Virus record (IMG/VR): IMGVR_UViG_3300030329_003372
Span: 1 to 61,732 of that record
Strand: one strand, 5' to 3'
Source: a virus
Length of the DNA stretch: 61,732 bases
Shown: one piece after another, positions 19,401 through 28,790 of the stretch
Layout: each line of letters opens with the position of its first letter
Position numbering within the stretch: the stretch's first letter is position 1
Position numbers and translations under genes: made by a program
Notes under the pieces: generated by a model
What the model saw: only the letters and a program-made list of their open reading frames with translations
What the model was told of the DNA's origin: nothing
Databases searched by the model: none

Positions 19401-19507
19401 TCTTCCTCACCACTTGCACTAAACTGATGCTGACATTCTACGCATAGATACGCATCAAGCGCACTCAAATAGTAATGCACAGTTGAATTACACTTAGGGC
19501 AATTCAT
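19397..19507 (-). CDS. Zinc-ribbon mini-protein (36 aa)
   Basis: MNCPKCNSTVHYY, then CVECQHQF: a compact CxxC/CxxC ribbon. Ends in GEEE. Confidence 0.7.
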   Translation of the reverse strand: MNCPKCNSTVHYYLSALDAYLCVECQHQFSASGEEE

Positions 19508-19731
19508 CAAATGTTCCCCCTGTATTTACGCTTGTCGCTCTTCATACCCACACGTTCTGTAATCTCATCCGTTGGGATGTAGTCGCTAATCAGACGTTGC
19601 GTATCAGGTCGGAACACATGAGGGTCCCATTCATCAAGCGTTGTCTGCCGCATTTGTTTGCCACCACATTGGCAGCAGTAACTACGGTCATCAACCGTAG
19701 GCTTCTTTCTAAATCTCTCAAACCATTTCAT
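19507..19731 (-). CDS. Small basic protein with CxxC, first gene of operon
   Basis: 74 residues: basic start (MKWFERFRKKPT), CCQCGGK, then a polar C-terminus. Preceded by GGAGG and nine A just upstream of the ATG, below promoter copy 2. Confidence 0.65.
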   Translation of the reverse strand: MKWFERFRKKPTVDDRSYCCQCGGKQMRQTTLDEWDPHVFRPDTQRLISDYIPTDEITERVGMKSDKRKYRGNI

Positions 19732-19750
19732 TTTTTTTTCCTCCGTATAC

Positions 19751-19777
19751 TATTCTATAGTTGGTTTAAATAGAAAA
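19751..19777 (-). promoter_or_regulatory. Shared promoter element, copy 2 (variant)
   Basis: TATA part reads TTTTCTATTTAAACC followed by AACTATAGAATA. Its upstream end abuts the stop codon of DNA polymerase. Confidence 0.8.
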
Positions 19778-22120
19778 TCACCAATATCCTTTCGGCACAT
19801 ATCGTGCAACCAACTTTTCTAAATCCCATTCAAGCATCGTGTAAACCTTCTCTAATTTGTCCGACACTAACTTCTCCAAAGTCATGTGCCAATCAATCGA
19901 GTAATCATCTAAATCATCTATAGACCGGTATGCCATATACTTGGTCGCAGGTAATCCCTCCGGCACACCATCAACAAATACCCACGAAGAACTCTCGCCT
20001 TTGCGGAATGGTTCTGTGCCTGTATGTTCGTTGTAATACATCGCCGCTCTTACACCATTACCGGGTTGTTGATAATCATCGAACGATTTTGCTATCCGTG
20101 TCCGTGTCGTTATCTCCTTCACATCAGTTTCATGCTTGTGTAACTTCTTCACAATAGGCCGTAACTTGTCGAATACATCTTGTTCGCTCCCGCCTGTAGA
20201 TATGATTTTGAAGGCATCGAGTTGCACCTGCTTTGTGATAGGCGCAGCGTTAGCAGCCTTCGCCTCAAAGCCTGTAATTTTCATCTGCCCTGCCTCTTCA
20301 GGCGGGTGTGATTTGATACCGAAGTTTTTGTTCGTTCCTGTGGTCGTCCAATACGGGAAGAAGGCTTCCCATTCCACATCCAAGTATTTCATCTCCAAGT
20401 GATTGTGTGACACATCAGTAAGATGTTCGGCCAACCACTGTGCCTTCTCTTCAGGCACAGTAACGTAGACAGAATCGGTGTGACCTGCCAATGCCTTGTA
20501 ACCCATCACCTCGCTTTCTGTTACAAGCATAGAGATAGCCTCCCTTCCCTTGTAGGTAATCGAACGTGCTATGTCGTAGTCAGACCACATACCACCCACG
20601 CGCTTAGACCCACACATACCGTAGATTGCGTTGACCGCAACTTTTGTGGCTGCTTGGAGCATATTGTATGCGAGCCTTTCATCATCCGTCTTCGCCGCTT
20701 TCATCAGGCGTTTGTATTCCTTACGGACCTTGAGCATCTCTTCTACAACAGACGGTAACAAACCCTGCTTGGTTTGGTCCCAATAGGTTCCGTTACCGAG
20801 AGCGAGAATACCGTCGCCGGGGCCACTACGTTTGGTCGTCCAACACAAGTTGTTGCTTAGGATGATGTTTGGATATAGTGAAGCGAAATCTAACAGGGCT
20901 ACGTCTTCATGACGCCCCGGTATGGCGGGCTTGACCCACGCCGCTTGTAGTGGCTCACGCTCCTGTATGTATGAAGAGGGAGCCTTGAGTTCTGTCCTCC
21001 GTGCAATCAAGCCACGGAAGTATCTGCTTACATTGTGTGTGCTAAAGAATGCAACACCACACAACTGTTGTAGTGCGAGATGGAAATCAATACAGTGCAA
21101 CTTCTCGTCGCACTTGCGTAAGAGTGTAGTGTCAACAAGACAGTAATCTACGAAGTCATCGAAGTAATCATACCACCCATTGAACACAGTCATGCCTTCG
21201 ATACGATTGGTTAGTTTGCCACCGAAGCCAAGTTCCTGTGCTATCCAATCCAACTGACGCGAAGGCATCTGCCCCTTGCCTGACTTCTGCCATACACCCT
21301 CAAAGCCACTGCCATCAGTCCATGATGCTGATGTGTCAAAACACAATCTACCACGAATAGGTTGTCGAGTTGTCTTATATGAACCTACATTACGAGGCGG
21401 CTTGACAATTTGATTCAGTGGTGACAAGCGATTGGGATTGTCTAAGCGTCGTATCAGGTGAGGTAGGTCAGCCCACATGATAGCATGAGCCACCAACATA
21501 TCGGGGTCGCACTCGTCCATGTGTGCAAGGAAGCCTTCGTGCATATCCTGTTCATTCCCGTAGAGGTGTAGTTCGTAACCATCCTCCCTGTCTATCCATT
21601 TCTGTTCGTGCTTCGGCCCATCATCCTTCCACGCAAACACAACAGGATGTTCTGCGTGTGTATCATCAACAGCCATCACTGTAGTGAAGTCATCTTCCGG
21701 GTCCCACTCTAAATCGAAATACCAAATGCGCGGTTTGAACACCGGCATCTTATCAGGGAACATTGAGATTAGAACTTGGTCAACGTATTGCAGGTCAGCC
21801 TCATACGTGAGTTGCGGGTAGTTGTTCTTGACTTCCCACAAGTCTTCGGGCTTCTCCACATTCATCTTCCAAAGTGGCTTTCCATCCAAGCCCGTAGCCG
21901 TAGTGTTGCGGTCTATAGACACAGTGGGAAAACGTTTGAGCAAACTAATGCGCTTCCAATCAGGAAGTTCCTGACTTATCCAACAGAACGGTGCTTGCCA
22001 AGCATCGTCTTCAGGATGGATGTGTCGCTCTATCAATACACCATCTTCACCACGTGTGCGTAAGTAAAGTGAAGGGCGTTCATCATCGGATGCGTAGTCG
22101 TGATACCAATCAATTATCAC
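19778..22120 (-). CDS. polB: Family B DNA polymerase with proofreading domain
   Basis: 780 residues, typical length. Exonuclease motifs: WYFDLEWDPED (134-144), a diverged Exo II (AHAIMWADLPHL, where the usual Asn and Phe are changed but Asp 218 is kept) and YCLVDTTLL (Exo III). Polymerase motifs: A is DFASLYPNIILSNN (411-424), B is KVAVNAIYGMCGSK (493-506), C is AGHTDSVYV (545-553). Motif C has His where YGDTDS enzymes have the first Asp; the second, essential Asp remains. Last gene of the replisome operon, directly after the clamp. Confidence 0.97.
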   Translation of the reverse strand: MIIDWYHDYASDDERPSLYLRTRGEDGVLIERHIHPEDDAWQAPFCWISQELPDWKRISLLKRFPTVSIDRNTTATGLDGKPLWKMNVEKPEDLWEVKNNYPQLTYEADLQYVDQVLISMFPDKMPVFKPRIWYFDLEWDPEDDFTTVMAVDDTHAEHPVVFAWKDDGPKHEQKWIDREDGYELHLYGNEQDMHEGFLAHMDECDPDMLVAHAIMWADLPHLIRRLDNPNRLSPLNQIVKPPRNVGSYKTTRQPIRGRLCFDTSASWTDGSGFEGVWQKSGKGQMPSRQLDWIAQELGFGGKLTNRIEGMTVFNGWYDYFDDFVDYCLVDTTLLRKCDEKLHCIDFHLALQQLCGVAFFSTHNVSRYFRGLIARRTELKAPSSYIQEREPLQAAWVKPAIPGRHEDVALLDFASLYPNIILSNNLCWTTKRSGPGDGILALGNGTYWDQTKQGLLPSVVEEMLKVRKEYKRLMKAAKTDDERLAYNMLQAATKVAVNAIYGMCGSKRVGGMWSDYDIARSITYKGREAISMLVTESEVMGYKALAGHTDSVYVTVPEEKAQWLAEHLTDVSHNHLEMKYLDVEWEAFFPYWTTTGTNKNFGIKSHPPEEAGQMKITGFEAKAANAAPITKQVQLDAFKIISTGGSEQDVFDKLRPIVKKLHKHETDVKEITTRTRIAKSFDDYQQPGNGVRAAMYYNEHTGTEPFRKGESSSWVFVDGVPEGLPATKYMAYRSIDDLDDYSIDWHMTLEKLVSDKLEKVYTMLEWDLEKLVARYVPKGYW

Positions 22121-22122
22121 TG

Positions 22123-22881
22123 TTAATCCTCCGCCAAATCAACAACCATCATCAGGGTGTTCGCCTGTTCAAACACAGCCAACGTGCCGTCGCCCATGTG
22201 AACACGAACAGGTGACTCGTCAAGATACTCAAGGCAACTCGGCAACCACTCACCGAAGTTCGATTGCACAGTAGCATTCGGACCCTCGGCATTGGTGATA
22301 GGAAGCGTCGTGAACAGTCGTCCTGACGCAGCCTTGCCCGCCACGATACCGAACTCGGACTCGCCCGTGTGCATACGCATACGGAAGGATGCCTCCTTCG
22401 ACACCAACGCTCTCATCTCCGCGAGAGCAGTAAGGTCGGTCGCATCAATCGTTCCGTGTGCGCTGAACTTGATGCTGCCCATTGTTTCCCAACCGGAATC
22501 AACACCCTTCTTCAACAGTTTACGAATCGCGGGAACCTTCGATGCACTCTCCAAGTGATTCGTAGATGGTAACTGCAACTTGTTCCCGCCGCTTACAGCG
22601 TGTAGAAGTTTGTCGGTTCCGGTCTGTCGTAGTTCAATGAATTCAGACTTCGCTGCCTTGATGAACTTGAGTAACTTCTGTAGGTCAGCGATGTGGATGT
22701 TGCCTTCTTCAACAACGCTCTCCTTTGAAACGTTCAACGACTTACGTAGATAGAAAGAAGCGTATGCAATCTCGGCTGTGATACGTGCGCCGCTACATGA
22801 CAAGCGCACATCAGGCAAGCCCTTACCGAACGATAGTAAGAACTTCTGTAAGTCCTTCTTCAACACAGTTACCTTTGTCAC
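22123..22881 (-). CDS. PCNA-like sliding clamp
   Basis: 252 residues, matching the PCNA length of about 250. Alternating strands and a helical linker in two similar halves, an interdomain stretch near residues 100-125, and the typical C-terminal strand (TLMMVVDLAED). It would encircle DNA and tether polymerase and nucleases. The polymerase gene starts two bases after its stop. The call rests on length, fold pattern and position in an operon with RFC and PolB. Confidence 0.85.
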   Translation of the reverse strand: MTKVTVLKKDLQKFLLSFGKGLPDVRLSCSGARITAEIAYASFYLRKSLNVSKESVVEEGNIHIADLQKLLKFIKAAKSEFIELRQTGTDKLLHAVSGGNKLQLPSTNHLESASKVPAIRKLLKKGVDSGWETMGSIKFSAHGTIDATDLTALAEMRALVSKEASFRMRMHTGESEFGIVAGKAASGRLFTTLPITNAEGPNATVQSNFGEWLPSCLEYLDESPVRVHMGDGTLAVFEQANTLMMVVDLAED

Positions 22882-23333
22882 TCTTCCTCACCCCAAGTCC
22901 ACCAATGCGCTGCTTCGTATGTAGATACGTCCGTGAGTATAGTGAGAAATGCTTGTGCTGTATATGGTGAGGTTTCTTGGTCAGTGTCAAAATGAATCAC
23001 AATACATACGTTTTGTTTGTGCGTGTCTGTGTCGTTATACCACTTGTTTGTTCTTCGATACGATTTCTGTCCAAACGACCATGAGTAGTTTGTCCAATCC
23101 ATGTTAGCATCATAATTGAATGCTAACTGTCCATAACCTGAACCGAAATTTTCAACACCGTGTTTCTCTAAATCTTCCTTCAAAGATTGCGCGTAACCGC
23201 CATTATTCTCCGTGTCTGAAGGCATCAAAACCCATTCATCTACAATGTTAGCAAGTGTTTCAGGGTGCATACGAACCTTCATCTTGTATGGTTCGCATTC
23301 AAACATTTCAATTCCTTCACATATCATCATCAT
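22878..23333 (-). CDS. Hypothetical protein in replisome operon
   Basis: 151 residues rich in Trp, Tyr and Asn, beta-rich, ending in WGEEE that overlaps the clamp start. Several in-frame ATGs cluster at 23333 and the exact start is uncertain. No family recognised. Confidence 0.6.
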   Translation of the reverse strand: MMMICEGIEMFECEPYKMKVRMHPETLANIVDEWVLMPSDTENNGGYAQSLKEDLEKHGVENFGSGYGQLAFNYDANMDWTNYSWSFGQKSYRRTNKWYNDTDTHKQNVCIVIHFDTDQETSPYTAQAFLTILTDVSTYEAAHWWTWGEEE

Positions 23334-23471
23334 ATCATCTCCGCAAATAATACACAGGTGGGGAGCAGGGCATTTGGAAAGCCCGCGGTTGACGAAGCCG
23401 CTAATGAAAACCGTGCCTCTCGTAGTGGCACAGGAACACGAAAATTTGCAGCCCTACCCCCCATGTGTGTG
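23334..23471 (-). pseudogene. Possible frameshifted Cys-rich mini-gene
   Basis: An ATG overlaps the stop of the RecA-like gene at 23472 (ATGA), as is usual here, but that frame reads only MTHTWGVGL and soon stops. Another frame, open from a TAG near 23441 and lacking a start, reads CKFSCSCATTRGTVF, then GLSKCPAPHLCIICGDD and joins the next gene in frame. Losing one G from a GGG run would connect the two. Could be a frameshift, assembly error or chance; low confidence. Confidence 0.3.
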
Positions 23472-24470
23472 TCATAGTGAACCGTCATACAGTTCGGGTA
23501 ATCCTCTCCATTCAGGTTTTTCTCCGGCCTTCGTGATGAAGGTCGTTCGTCGTTGTCCTTGCAGTTCAGCATTCGTCTTACACTTCTCAAAGGTGACGAC
23601 ATACTCACTGCGAATCACATTCCCATCTTCATCGTGTTCGTCGTTGCGCTCACAGATGAGAATCGTAGGGATGTAATTGTTCGATGCCTTCTCCCAATCA
23701 GGACGCCACTTAGCATTCTTCTCGGAATCGCCATAGGAATAGTTGGTCTTGCGTAGGTGTGTTTCCCAAAAGACACTGACACCCAACTTCACCAATCTTC
23801 GACAGATGGCTGTGAGTTGATGGAAGCGAGTCTTACGCATAGCCCAATCCCATTGGTGGCCTACACGCTCACCCTTACCTGACCCTCGGTTGTCGGCGGC
23901 ATCAATGCCATCCTTCGCCAAGCCCAAGTCAGTGATTCTCATGTTGTTGATGCACACTTGGTCCCATAGGTCTACACCTGAAACAAGCAAGCCCCAAAGT
24001 CGCTCGCCATCATAATCAGGGTCGAGTTGCTTCTCCGCGATGTGAACCGCATACTTGCAAATGTCGAGGGTGCGCTTGTGTGTGCCGGGATAGTCGTTGG
24101 CTGTGCGCTCACCGACCTGCATAACCCACGGGTCCCAATTGACAATGCTTCGGTCCTCACCGTAGTGAGCATCGTGCAGCATCATACTACCTGCGTCATA
24201 ATCAAGCACCCATAATTGGTCTTTCTCATGACGGTTCGGGTCCTTGTGATAGGCATCGAATACGATACCTGATTTGCTTGTCCCTTCGTGTCCACCGATA
24301 CCGATGAACTTGTGTGAACGTGGTCGCACATCACGGAGAACATTCGCCTCCTTGTGTAACGATGCGAACACATCCTCCGTTGTTGCGGGGGCCGCTGCTG
24401 CTGCCTCATCTGCCTTCTTCTCTTTGTCTGCTAACTTCTGTTGTTCTGCTGTCTGTCCAAAACCACCCAT
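23472..24470 (-). CDS. RecA-superfamily ATPase (Sak4/RadA-like)
   Basis: 332 residues. After an Ala/Lys-rich N-terminus comes a Walker A-like FIGIGGHEGTSKSGIVF (residues 55-71) and a hydrophobic Walker B-like strand LWGLLVSGVDLWDQV. The layout matches short phage RecA-like recombinases (AAA_24/Sak4 group). It lies in the replisome operon between clamp and putative ssDNA-binding protein, so strand annealing or recombination is likely. The superfamily call is good; the exact family is not settled. Confidence 0.75.
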   Translation of the reverse strand: MGGFGQTAEQQKLADKEKKADEAAAAAPATTEDVFASLHKEANVLRDVRPRSHKFIGIGGHEGTSKSGIVFDAYHKDPNRHEKDQLWVLDYDAGSMMLHDAHYGEDRSIVNWDPWVMQVGERTANDYPGTHKRTLDICKYAVHIAEKQLDPDYDGERLWGLLVSGVDLWDQVCINNMRITDLGLAKDGIDAADNRGSGKGERVGHQWDWAMRKTRFHQLTAICRRLVKLGVSVFWETHLRKTNYSYGDSEKNAKWRPDWEKASNNYIPTILICERNDEHDEDGNVIRSEYVVTFEKCKTNAELQGQRRTTFITKAGEKPEWRGLPELYDGSL

Positions 24471-24472
24471 AT

Positions 24473-24625
24473 TTATTCCTCCTTGTCTACAATTTTGATG
24501 TTAAACGATGTAATCCCTTTCCCATCGTCTGAATTGATTTGTAAGTCAACTTTCTTACCTTCAGGTAGATTTGCTAATGCTTCATCTACTTCGGCCTGAA
24601 CAAATTCCCACGGTATGTAAGCCAT
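24473..24625 (-). CDS. Hypothetical mini-protein (50 aa)
   Basis: Starts MAYIPWEFVQAEVDEAL, ends KIVDKEE. Start overlaps the upstream stop (TGATG). Its end GACAAGGAGGAATAAATATGG supplies a strong ribosome binding site for the RecA-like gene. Function unknown. Confidence 0.6.
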   Translation of the reverse strand: MAYIPWEFVQAEVDEALANLPEGKKVDLQINSDDGKGITSFNIKIVDKEE

Positions 24626-25938
24626 CACTCATCACCATCCTTGAATTGGTCAAGGCCGGTGTCGCCGCCGTCTGCACGACGACGACCTCGGCGTGGGTCT
24701 GCATAGACCCCGAAGATATTCAACTTGGGACGCGCCTTGCCATCAGACACACGCATACCAATACGACCGAACACAAGCACTGTGCTGCGCTCGGCATACG
24801 GGAATGACTCTTCACCCCAACCTGCACTGAACGGGTCACTGCCCCGTGCCGAGGCAAAGGAAATCCACCCCATCACATCATCTGTGAGTGTGCCATGTGT
24901 GAGTGAAAGAGAGTAGTTGAAACCCTCTTGGTCATACTCGCTCTCGCGGGGTTCGGATGACATACGTGACACCGTTCCCTTCGTGAATACAAGTGGCCCT
25001 GCTGTGCCTGTGTTCCCGTCCCGACCCTCAAAGGAGCGGCTACGTGTATCATAGGCTTCACCCAACTCATCAATCGGCACATACATATCATGGAAATCAC
25101 CGTTCAACCAAAAGACACTCGGCTTTAGTAGTGGCCGCACATCTTCGTTCACGAATGCATCTGTGTATTCGATAGTGTCAAGGAAATTCATGTTCGTTCC
25201 AAGCACATCCTTGAAGTTTTCAGACACCTTCTCACCCGGCAACCGCACTTGAATACGACACGGACGACCAATCTGATACTCGGCATCAGCAGCATCGTCA
25301 GTGGCGTCTACGCGCCACAGTTGAATGTTTGAATTGTTCACGAACTCTCCCTCTTCGTTGCCGAGGAAGTAGAGGTATCGGCCCATGCGAACTGATGGGT
25401 ATGGACGTTGGCCCATTGTAGTCACGAACGTGACCCACTTACCATCAGCCTTGAACCCATGAAGCGGTGCTTCATCTGTTGATTGGTCTGTCAATACAGG
25501 GTCACCGGATGTGTGTAGTTGCCACTTACCATCCTGTTCAGCGTATACACCAAGACGACCACTCTCGACAATCTGTGCAGGGTCGTTGGTGAAGTCCTCG
25601 ATAGCACGACGACGACGCCATTCCATACGGTCGGACTTCTTATCCCCCACACCTACGAAGCAACCCACGAAAGATGTAGTCGAACCTGAAGCCCCACTAC
25701 CTGTGCGTCGCATAGTTACGAACGCACTCTCCGCCCAATCAAGAAGCAGGTCTTCGTCTTCTGAATACGGGTCGTCGCAATTCCATTCCGCCTTGATGAA
25801 ATCCAAATACTGTTTGGTTGTTTCCTCAACGCTCTTCTTGGTTCGCTCGGCTTGCGCTTTGATGCGCTCCAAGACACCATCGGGTAGTGTCTTACCTGCA
25901 CTTGCGAACTCATCTTCTTCATTCCATTCTTCACTCAT
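24625..25938 (-). CDS. Putative single-stranded DNA-binding (RPA-like) protein
   Basis: 437 residues: a charged helical N-terminus, a long beta-rich middle, a C-terminal strand group (TVLVFGRIGMRVSDGKARPKL), a basic Arg patch (ADPRRGRRRADGG) and an acidic tip (LDQFKDGDE) like those of SSB proteins. Encoded between the clamp loader and RecA-like ATPase. The RPA/SSB role is inferred from context and the acidic tail; no OB-fold signature is certain. Confidence 0.45.
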   Translation of the reverse strand: MSEEWNEEDEFASAGKTLPDGVLERIKAQAERTKKSVEETTKQYLDFIKAEWNCDDPYSEDEDLLLDWAESAFVTMRRTGSGASGSTTSFVGCFVGVGDKKSDRMEWRRRRAIEDFTNDPAQIVESGRLGVYAEQDGKWQLHTSGDPVLTDQSTDEAPLHGFKADGKWVTFVTTMGQRPYPSVRMGRYLYFLGNEEGEFVNNSNIQLWRVDATDDAADAEYQIGRPCRIQVRLPGEKVSENFKDVLGTNMNFLDTIEYTDAFVNEDVRPLLKPSVFWLNGDFHDMYVPIDELGEAYDTRSRSFEGRDGNTGTAGPLVFTKGTVSRMSSEPRESEYDQEGFNYSLSLTHGTLTDDVMGWISFASARGSDPFSAGWGEESFPYAERSTVLVFGRIGMRVSDGKARPKLNIFGVYADPRRGRRRADGGDTGLDQFKDGDE

Positions 25939-26878
25939 TGTTTTCTTCCTCCAATTTCGTTTTCAAGCGGCCCACAAATACATCAATATACGCTTCCGTA
26001 GAACCGGGCCAATCGTATACGCGCTCCATCATATCCCCCCATACGGAGAGAACGGAGAATACTGTGTCGCAATCGTTGTCAAAGTATTGACTCATCTTGC
26101 GATGGAAATGGTTCATCATACTCATGCGGTCACCATTGGACTTCAGGTATGTCTTAAGGTCGTCGCGCAGGTCTAACCAATTGTTATGGATGACCGCCGC
26201 AAACGGGTCTGCATCATCAACAGGTTCCTCACTTGGTGTGCCACCTGCCTGTAGGAAATTGACGGCGGCTCGTAGGTCGCCATTGTGTTGAAGGACAATC
26301 TTCTCATACCCCTTTTGGGCGTCGATATACTGTTGATAAGTGTCAGGTAGCCCCACTAACGTGTTGATACGTTCCAAGTGTTTCGCACCATCAGCAGGTG
26401 ACACTCTATCGAACGTGTAGATATTACACCGGCTCTTGATAGCCTCACGAATCTTGTCGGCGTAGTTGGCCGTAAGGATGAACGTGCATACATCAGCATA
26501 CTGTTCCATGATACCACGCAGGGAATCCTGTGCGGCAGGTGTGAGGCCGTCAGCCTCGTCAAGCACAATCAACTTGCGCTTTGTGCCAATGCCACTCATG
26601 CGAGCGAACATCTTAATCTGCGAACGGATGAAATCAATGCCTCGGTCATCTGAAGCATTTGTCCACAGGACGTTCATCTCATTGTTAGCATCACCCGGTA
26701 GGAGCAGGTGAACAAGCACATTGGCTGCGCTTGACTTGCCTGTTCCGGGTGGCCCGACAAAGAGAAGGGCTGACGGCGGATTCATGGACGCTCCCCACGC
26801 TTTCATATCCTGAACCAAGTCGTCGTTGCCAACGATGTGGTCAGGTTCTGTAGGTCGTAGTGCCTCGTTCCAATTCAT
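25931..26878 (-). CDS. rfcS: Clamp loader, RFC small-subunit type
   Basis: 315 residues. Walker A FVGPPGTGKSSAANV (residues 40-54), Walker B LIVLDEADGLTP, and an arginine-finger SRC motif in AIKSRCNIYTF. Usual length is about 320. AAA+ ATPase that opens PCNA and loads it on primer ends. No separate large subunit is seen in the window, so the complex may be homomeric or borrow a host subunit. First gene of the replisome operon, 21 bases below promoter copy 3. Confidence 0.95.
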   Translation of the reverse strand: MNWNEALRPTEPDHIVGNDDLVQDMKAWGASMNPPSALLFVGPPGTGKSSAANVLVHLLLPGDANNEMNVLWTNASDDRGIDFIRSQIKMFARMSGIGTKRKLIVLDEADGLTPAAQDSLRGIMEQYADVCTFILTANYADKIREAIKSRCNIYTFDRVSPADGAKHLERINTLVGLPDTYQQYIDAQKGYEKIVLQHNGDLRAAVNFLQAGGTPSEEPVDDADPFAAVIHNNWLDLRDDLKTYLKSNGDRMSMMNHFHRKMSQYFDNDCDTVFSVLSVWGDMMERVYDWPGSTEAYIDVFVGRLKTKLEEENNE

Positions 26879-26898
26879 ACCGAATTCCTCACAATCCT

Positions 26899-26925
26899 AA
26901 TTCCACTATTGGTTTAAATATAAAA
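26899..26925 (-). promoter_or_regulatory. Shared promoter element, copy 3
   Basis: TATA part TTTTATATTTAAACC followed by AATAGTGGAATT. Heads the replisome operon; its upstream end lies two bases from the stop codon of the previous operon. Confidence 0.85.
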
Positions 26926-26927
26926 TC

Positions 26928-27341
26928 TCAATTCAGCCCAAATTCAGCGTTTTTTGAATCCCATTCAGCGGCCCATTTTAGGAACGTATCATAGGATTCG
27001 TGCGCCCTCGGCACGGGGTTCTCTATCACCCATGCCATCCGTTCATAGTTACCCTTGTGTTTGAGTAAGTCCGTGTATGGTTCAAGCGCATCCAACCAAA
27101 ATTGTATGTCACGTATCTTACCGATGCGTCTTTTGTCCACCCAATTACTGTATGCCAACCCCGGTAAATCATTCTCTTCGGCCCATGTCCACATCGCTAT
27201 CCACTGCTGTGGGGTATGTGCGCTAAACGTGATATGGCGAGTAATTTTGAAGCCATGCCCGCTTGCCACCTGTTTTATACCTACATTAAAATTTATTTTG
27301 GCTAAAATCAAGCCTAATCCTATATCTCCAATCTTACTCAT
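26928..27341 (-). CDS. Hypothetical protein, possibly LAGLIDADG-like fold
   Basis: 137 residues. The middle (KRRIGKIRDIQFWLDALEPY followed by LKHK) resembles the strand-helix end of LAGLIDADG-type endonuclease domains, but no LAGLIDADG helix with the catalytic acid is visible, so activity cannot be claimed. Starts inside the last codons of its neighbour. Confidence 0.5.
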   Translation of the reverse strand: MSKIGDIGLGLILAKINFNVGIKQVASGHGFKITRHITFSAHTPQQWIAMWTWAEENDLPGLAYSNWVDKRRIGKIRDIQFWLDALEPYTDLLKHKGNYERMAWVIENPVPRAHESYDTFLKWAAEWDSKNAEFGLN

Positions 27342-28431
27342 CCAATTCCCCCATTAACATCTGATAGTCCACCAACTGACTCACATCACTTGCACCCATT
27401 TCCGATTCAACGCCATCGAATCGTAAGTGCCACTCATCATCAGGATTCCACAACAATACCACACGTGCTACAAGCGAGGCTTCAACTACGTGCCAAGACC
27501 GACCATAATTGTATCGGACACCGAAACGCCCGAACGCCCCTTCTAAGACAAAGGGCATCTCCGGCAGCACGATTGTGCAAACCTCAACAGTTGTGTCACC
27601 ATCGAGGAAGCCAATTTCCAATTCGTAGTAGGTGTCGTTTAGTTTACGCACACGTAGAATCTGACCGTAGAGGCTCGTTGTGCCACTCGTCATGAGATAA
27701 TAGTCATCATCATGTATGAGCAACGCACCACGTGGATGTAGTTGCATGAGTTGAACTGATTCGGGCCATGACATATCATCAAGGCTTTGTAGATTTTCAG
27801 CAATCCATGTGGGCTTTTCATGCTCAACATCCGAATCTTGATACAACAACGTATATTTTTCATCAATGAGTCCGTTTCTGTAACGAACAACCCGTTGTTT
27901 ACCGGGGAAGGCCAAACGTAGTGTTGATACATCTTCGACCAACCACCACTCTTTCGGTATTTTCGTCGTTGTTTCTTTCCACGGCTTGAGTCTGTGTTCG
28001 CCTAAGTCGTTTTGAACATCGTCACCCATCCACTTCTTCATTCGATTGACAACCGAACGCCAACGCTCACTGAAGGCCCATCGCCACACAAACTCGGCTT
28101 CGTCTGAATCGAGTGCATGGCACAATGACAGTAGTTTGAAATCGTCAGCCGAGAAGAAGGCCACGACCTGCTCAAGCGTCATGCCTGTAGATTCTGAATC
28201 AGATGATTCCCAAATGAGTGCTGTAACGATTGAGTTAGAACCGATACTTGCGTCGAGAACATCAGGATAGACACCACATTCAGCCGCCAATCGAAGACGA
28301 GCCATTTGTCGTGTCAAGGGACAACGAACAGGTCTGTTGAGAAAGTTCCACAGTTCGCGTGTTTCATCTTCAGATATGTCTGTGAGATTTGGCATCGCGC
28401 TGATACACGATACAGCGCGACTAATCTTCAC
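27334..28431 (-). CDS. Hypothetical protein (365 aa)
   Basis: Starts at GTG in a GTGA overlap. Helical first half with conserved-looking Trp/Asp clusters, beta-rich second half (YYELEIGFLDGDTTVEV). Magroviruses are reported to carry an ATP-dependent DNA ligase; this size and position could fit, but I see no KxDG adenylation motif, so I leave it unassigned. Confidence 0.6.
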   Translation of the reverse strand: MKISRAVSCISAMPNLTDISEDETRELWNFLNRPVRCPLTRQMARLRLAAECGVYPDVLDASIGSNSIVTALIWESSDSESTGMTLEQVVAFFSADDFKLLSLCHALDSDEAEFVWRWAFSERWRSVVNRMKKWMGDDVQNDLGEHRLKPWKETTTKIPKEWWLVEDVSTLRLAFPGKQRVVRYRNGLIDEKYTLLYQDSDVEHEKPTWIAENLQSLDDMSWPESVQLMQLHPRGALLIHDDDYYLMTSGTTSLYGQILRVRKLNDTYYELEIGFLDGDTTVEVCTIVLPEMPFVLEGAFGRFGVRYNYGRSWHVVEASLVARVVLLWNPDDEWHLRFDGVESEMGASDVSQLVDYQMLMGELDE

Positions 28432-28790
28432 TCTTCCTCACCATTGAGGACGGACAAAACTTCGTTAATTTCATCTTGGAACAAATGTTTCCAAGTGTTT
28501 GGACGGGTGGCCGTGCAAAGGCCCCACAGTTCTTTTGTTTTGTTTTGAATTTTCAACTGTGTTACTGCTTTGTTCTTTGTATACTTCCCAACAAGGTGTA
28601 TACAATCAATCATGAGTGCGTGTGGTGAGCGTTGATTCGTCCACCGAGGATGTTCGGCAATCTTCTCTTTGAGTGTGTAGGCCGTGAGCCATTCCTTGAG
28701 AGTCATGCTTAATGCTGATGCTAACTCAAGTGTGCGGTCCTCTTTGTGTAATTCCGCTACACGTTTCATTCGTTCAGATGCTTCTGTCAA
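28428..28790 (-). CDS. Helical hypothetical protein (120 aa)
   Basis: Starts at a TTG directly after the upstream TAG, with GGGGTGG as ribosome binding site; an in-frame ATG at 28769 is the alternative. Charged helices, ends LNGEEE. No family recognised. Confidence 0.55.
   Translation of the reverse strand: MTEASERMKRVAELHKEDRTLELASALSMTLKEWLTAYTLKEKIAEHPRWTNQRSPHALMIDCIHLVGKYTKNKAVTQLKIQNKTKELWGLCTATRPNTWKHLFQDEINEVLSVLNGEEE

Noticed and set aside
23330-23608. Minus-strand 92-aa frame across the end of the RecA-like gene
   Set aside because: Its start lies inside the RecA-like gene in another frame and it lacks coupling signals.
26928-27341. Homing endonuclease call
   Set aside because: Only the late part resembles LAGLIDADG folds; the catalytic helix is not visible.
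27334-28431. ATP-dependent DNA ligase
   Set aside because: Expected in this virus group but no KxDG motif was found in the 365-residue protein.
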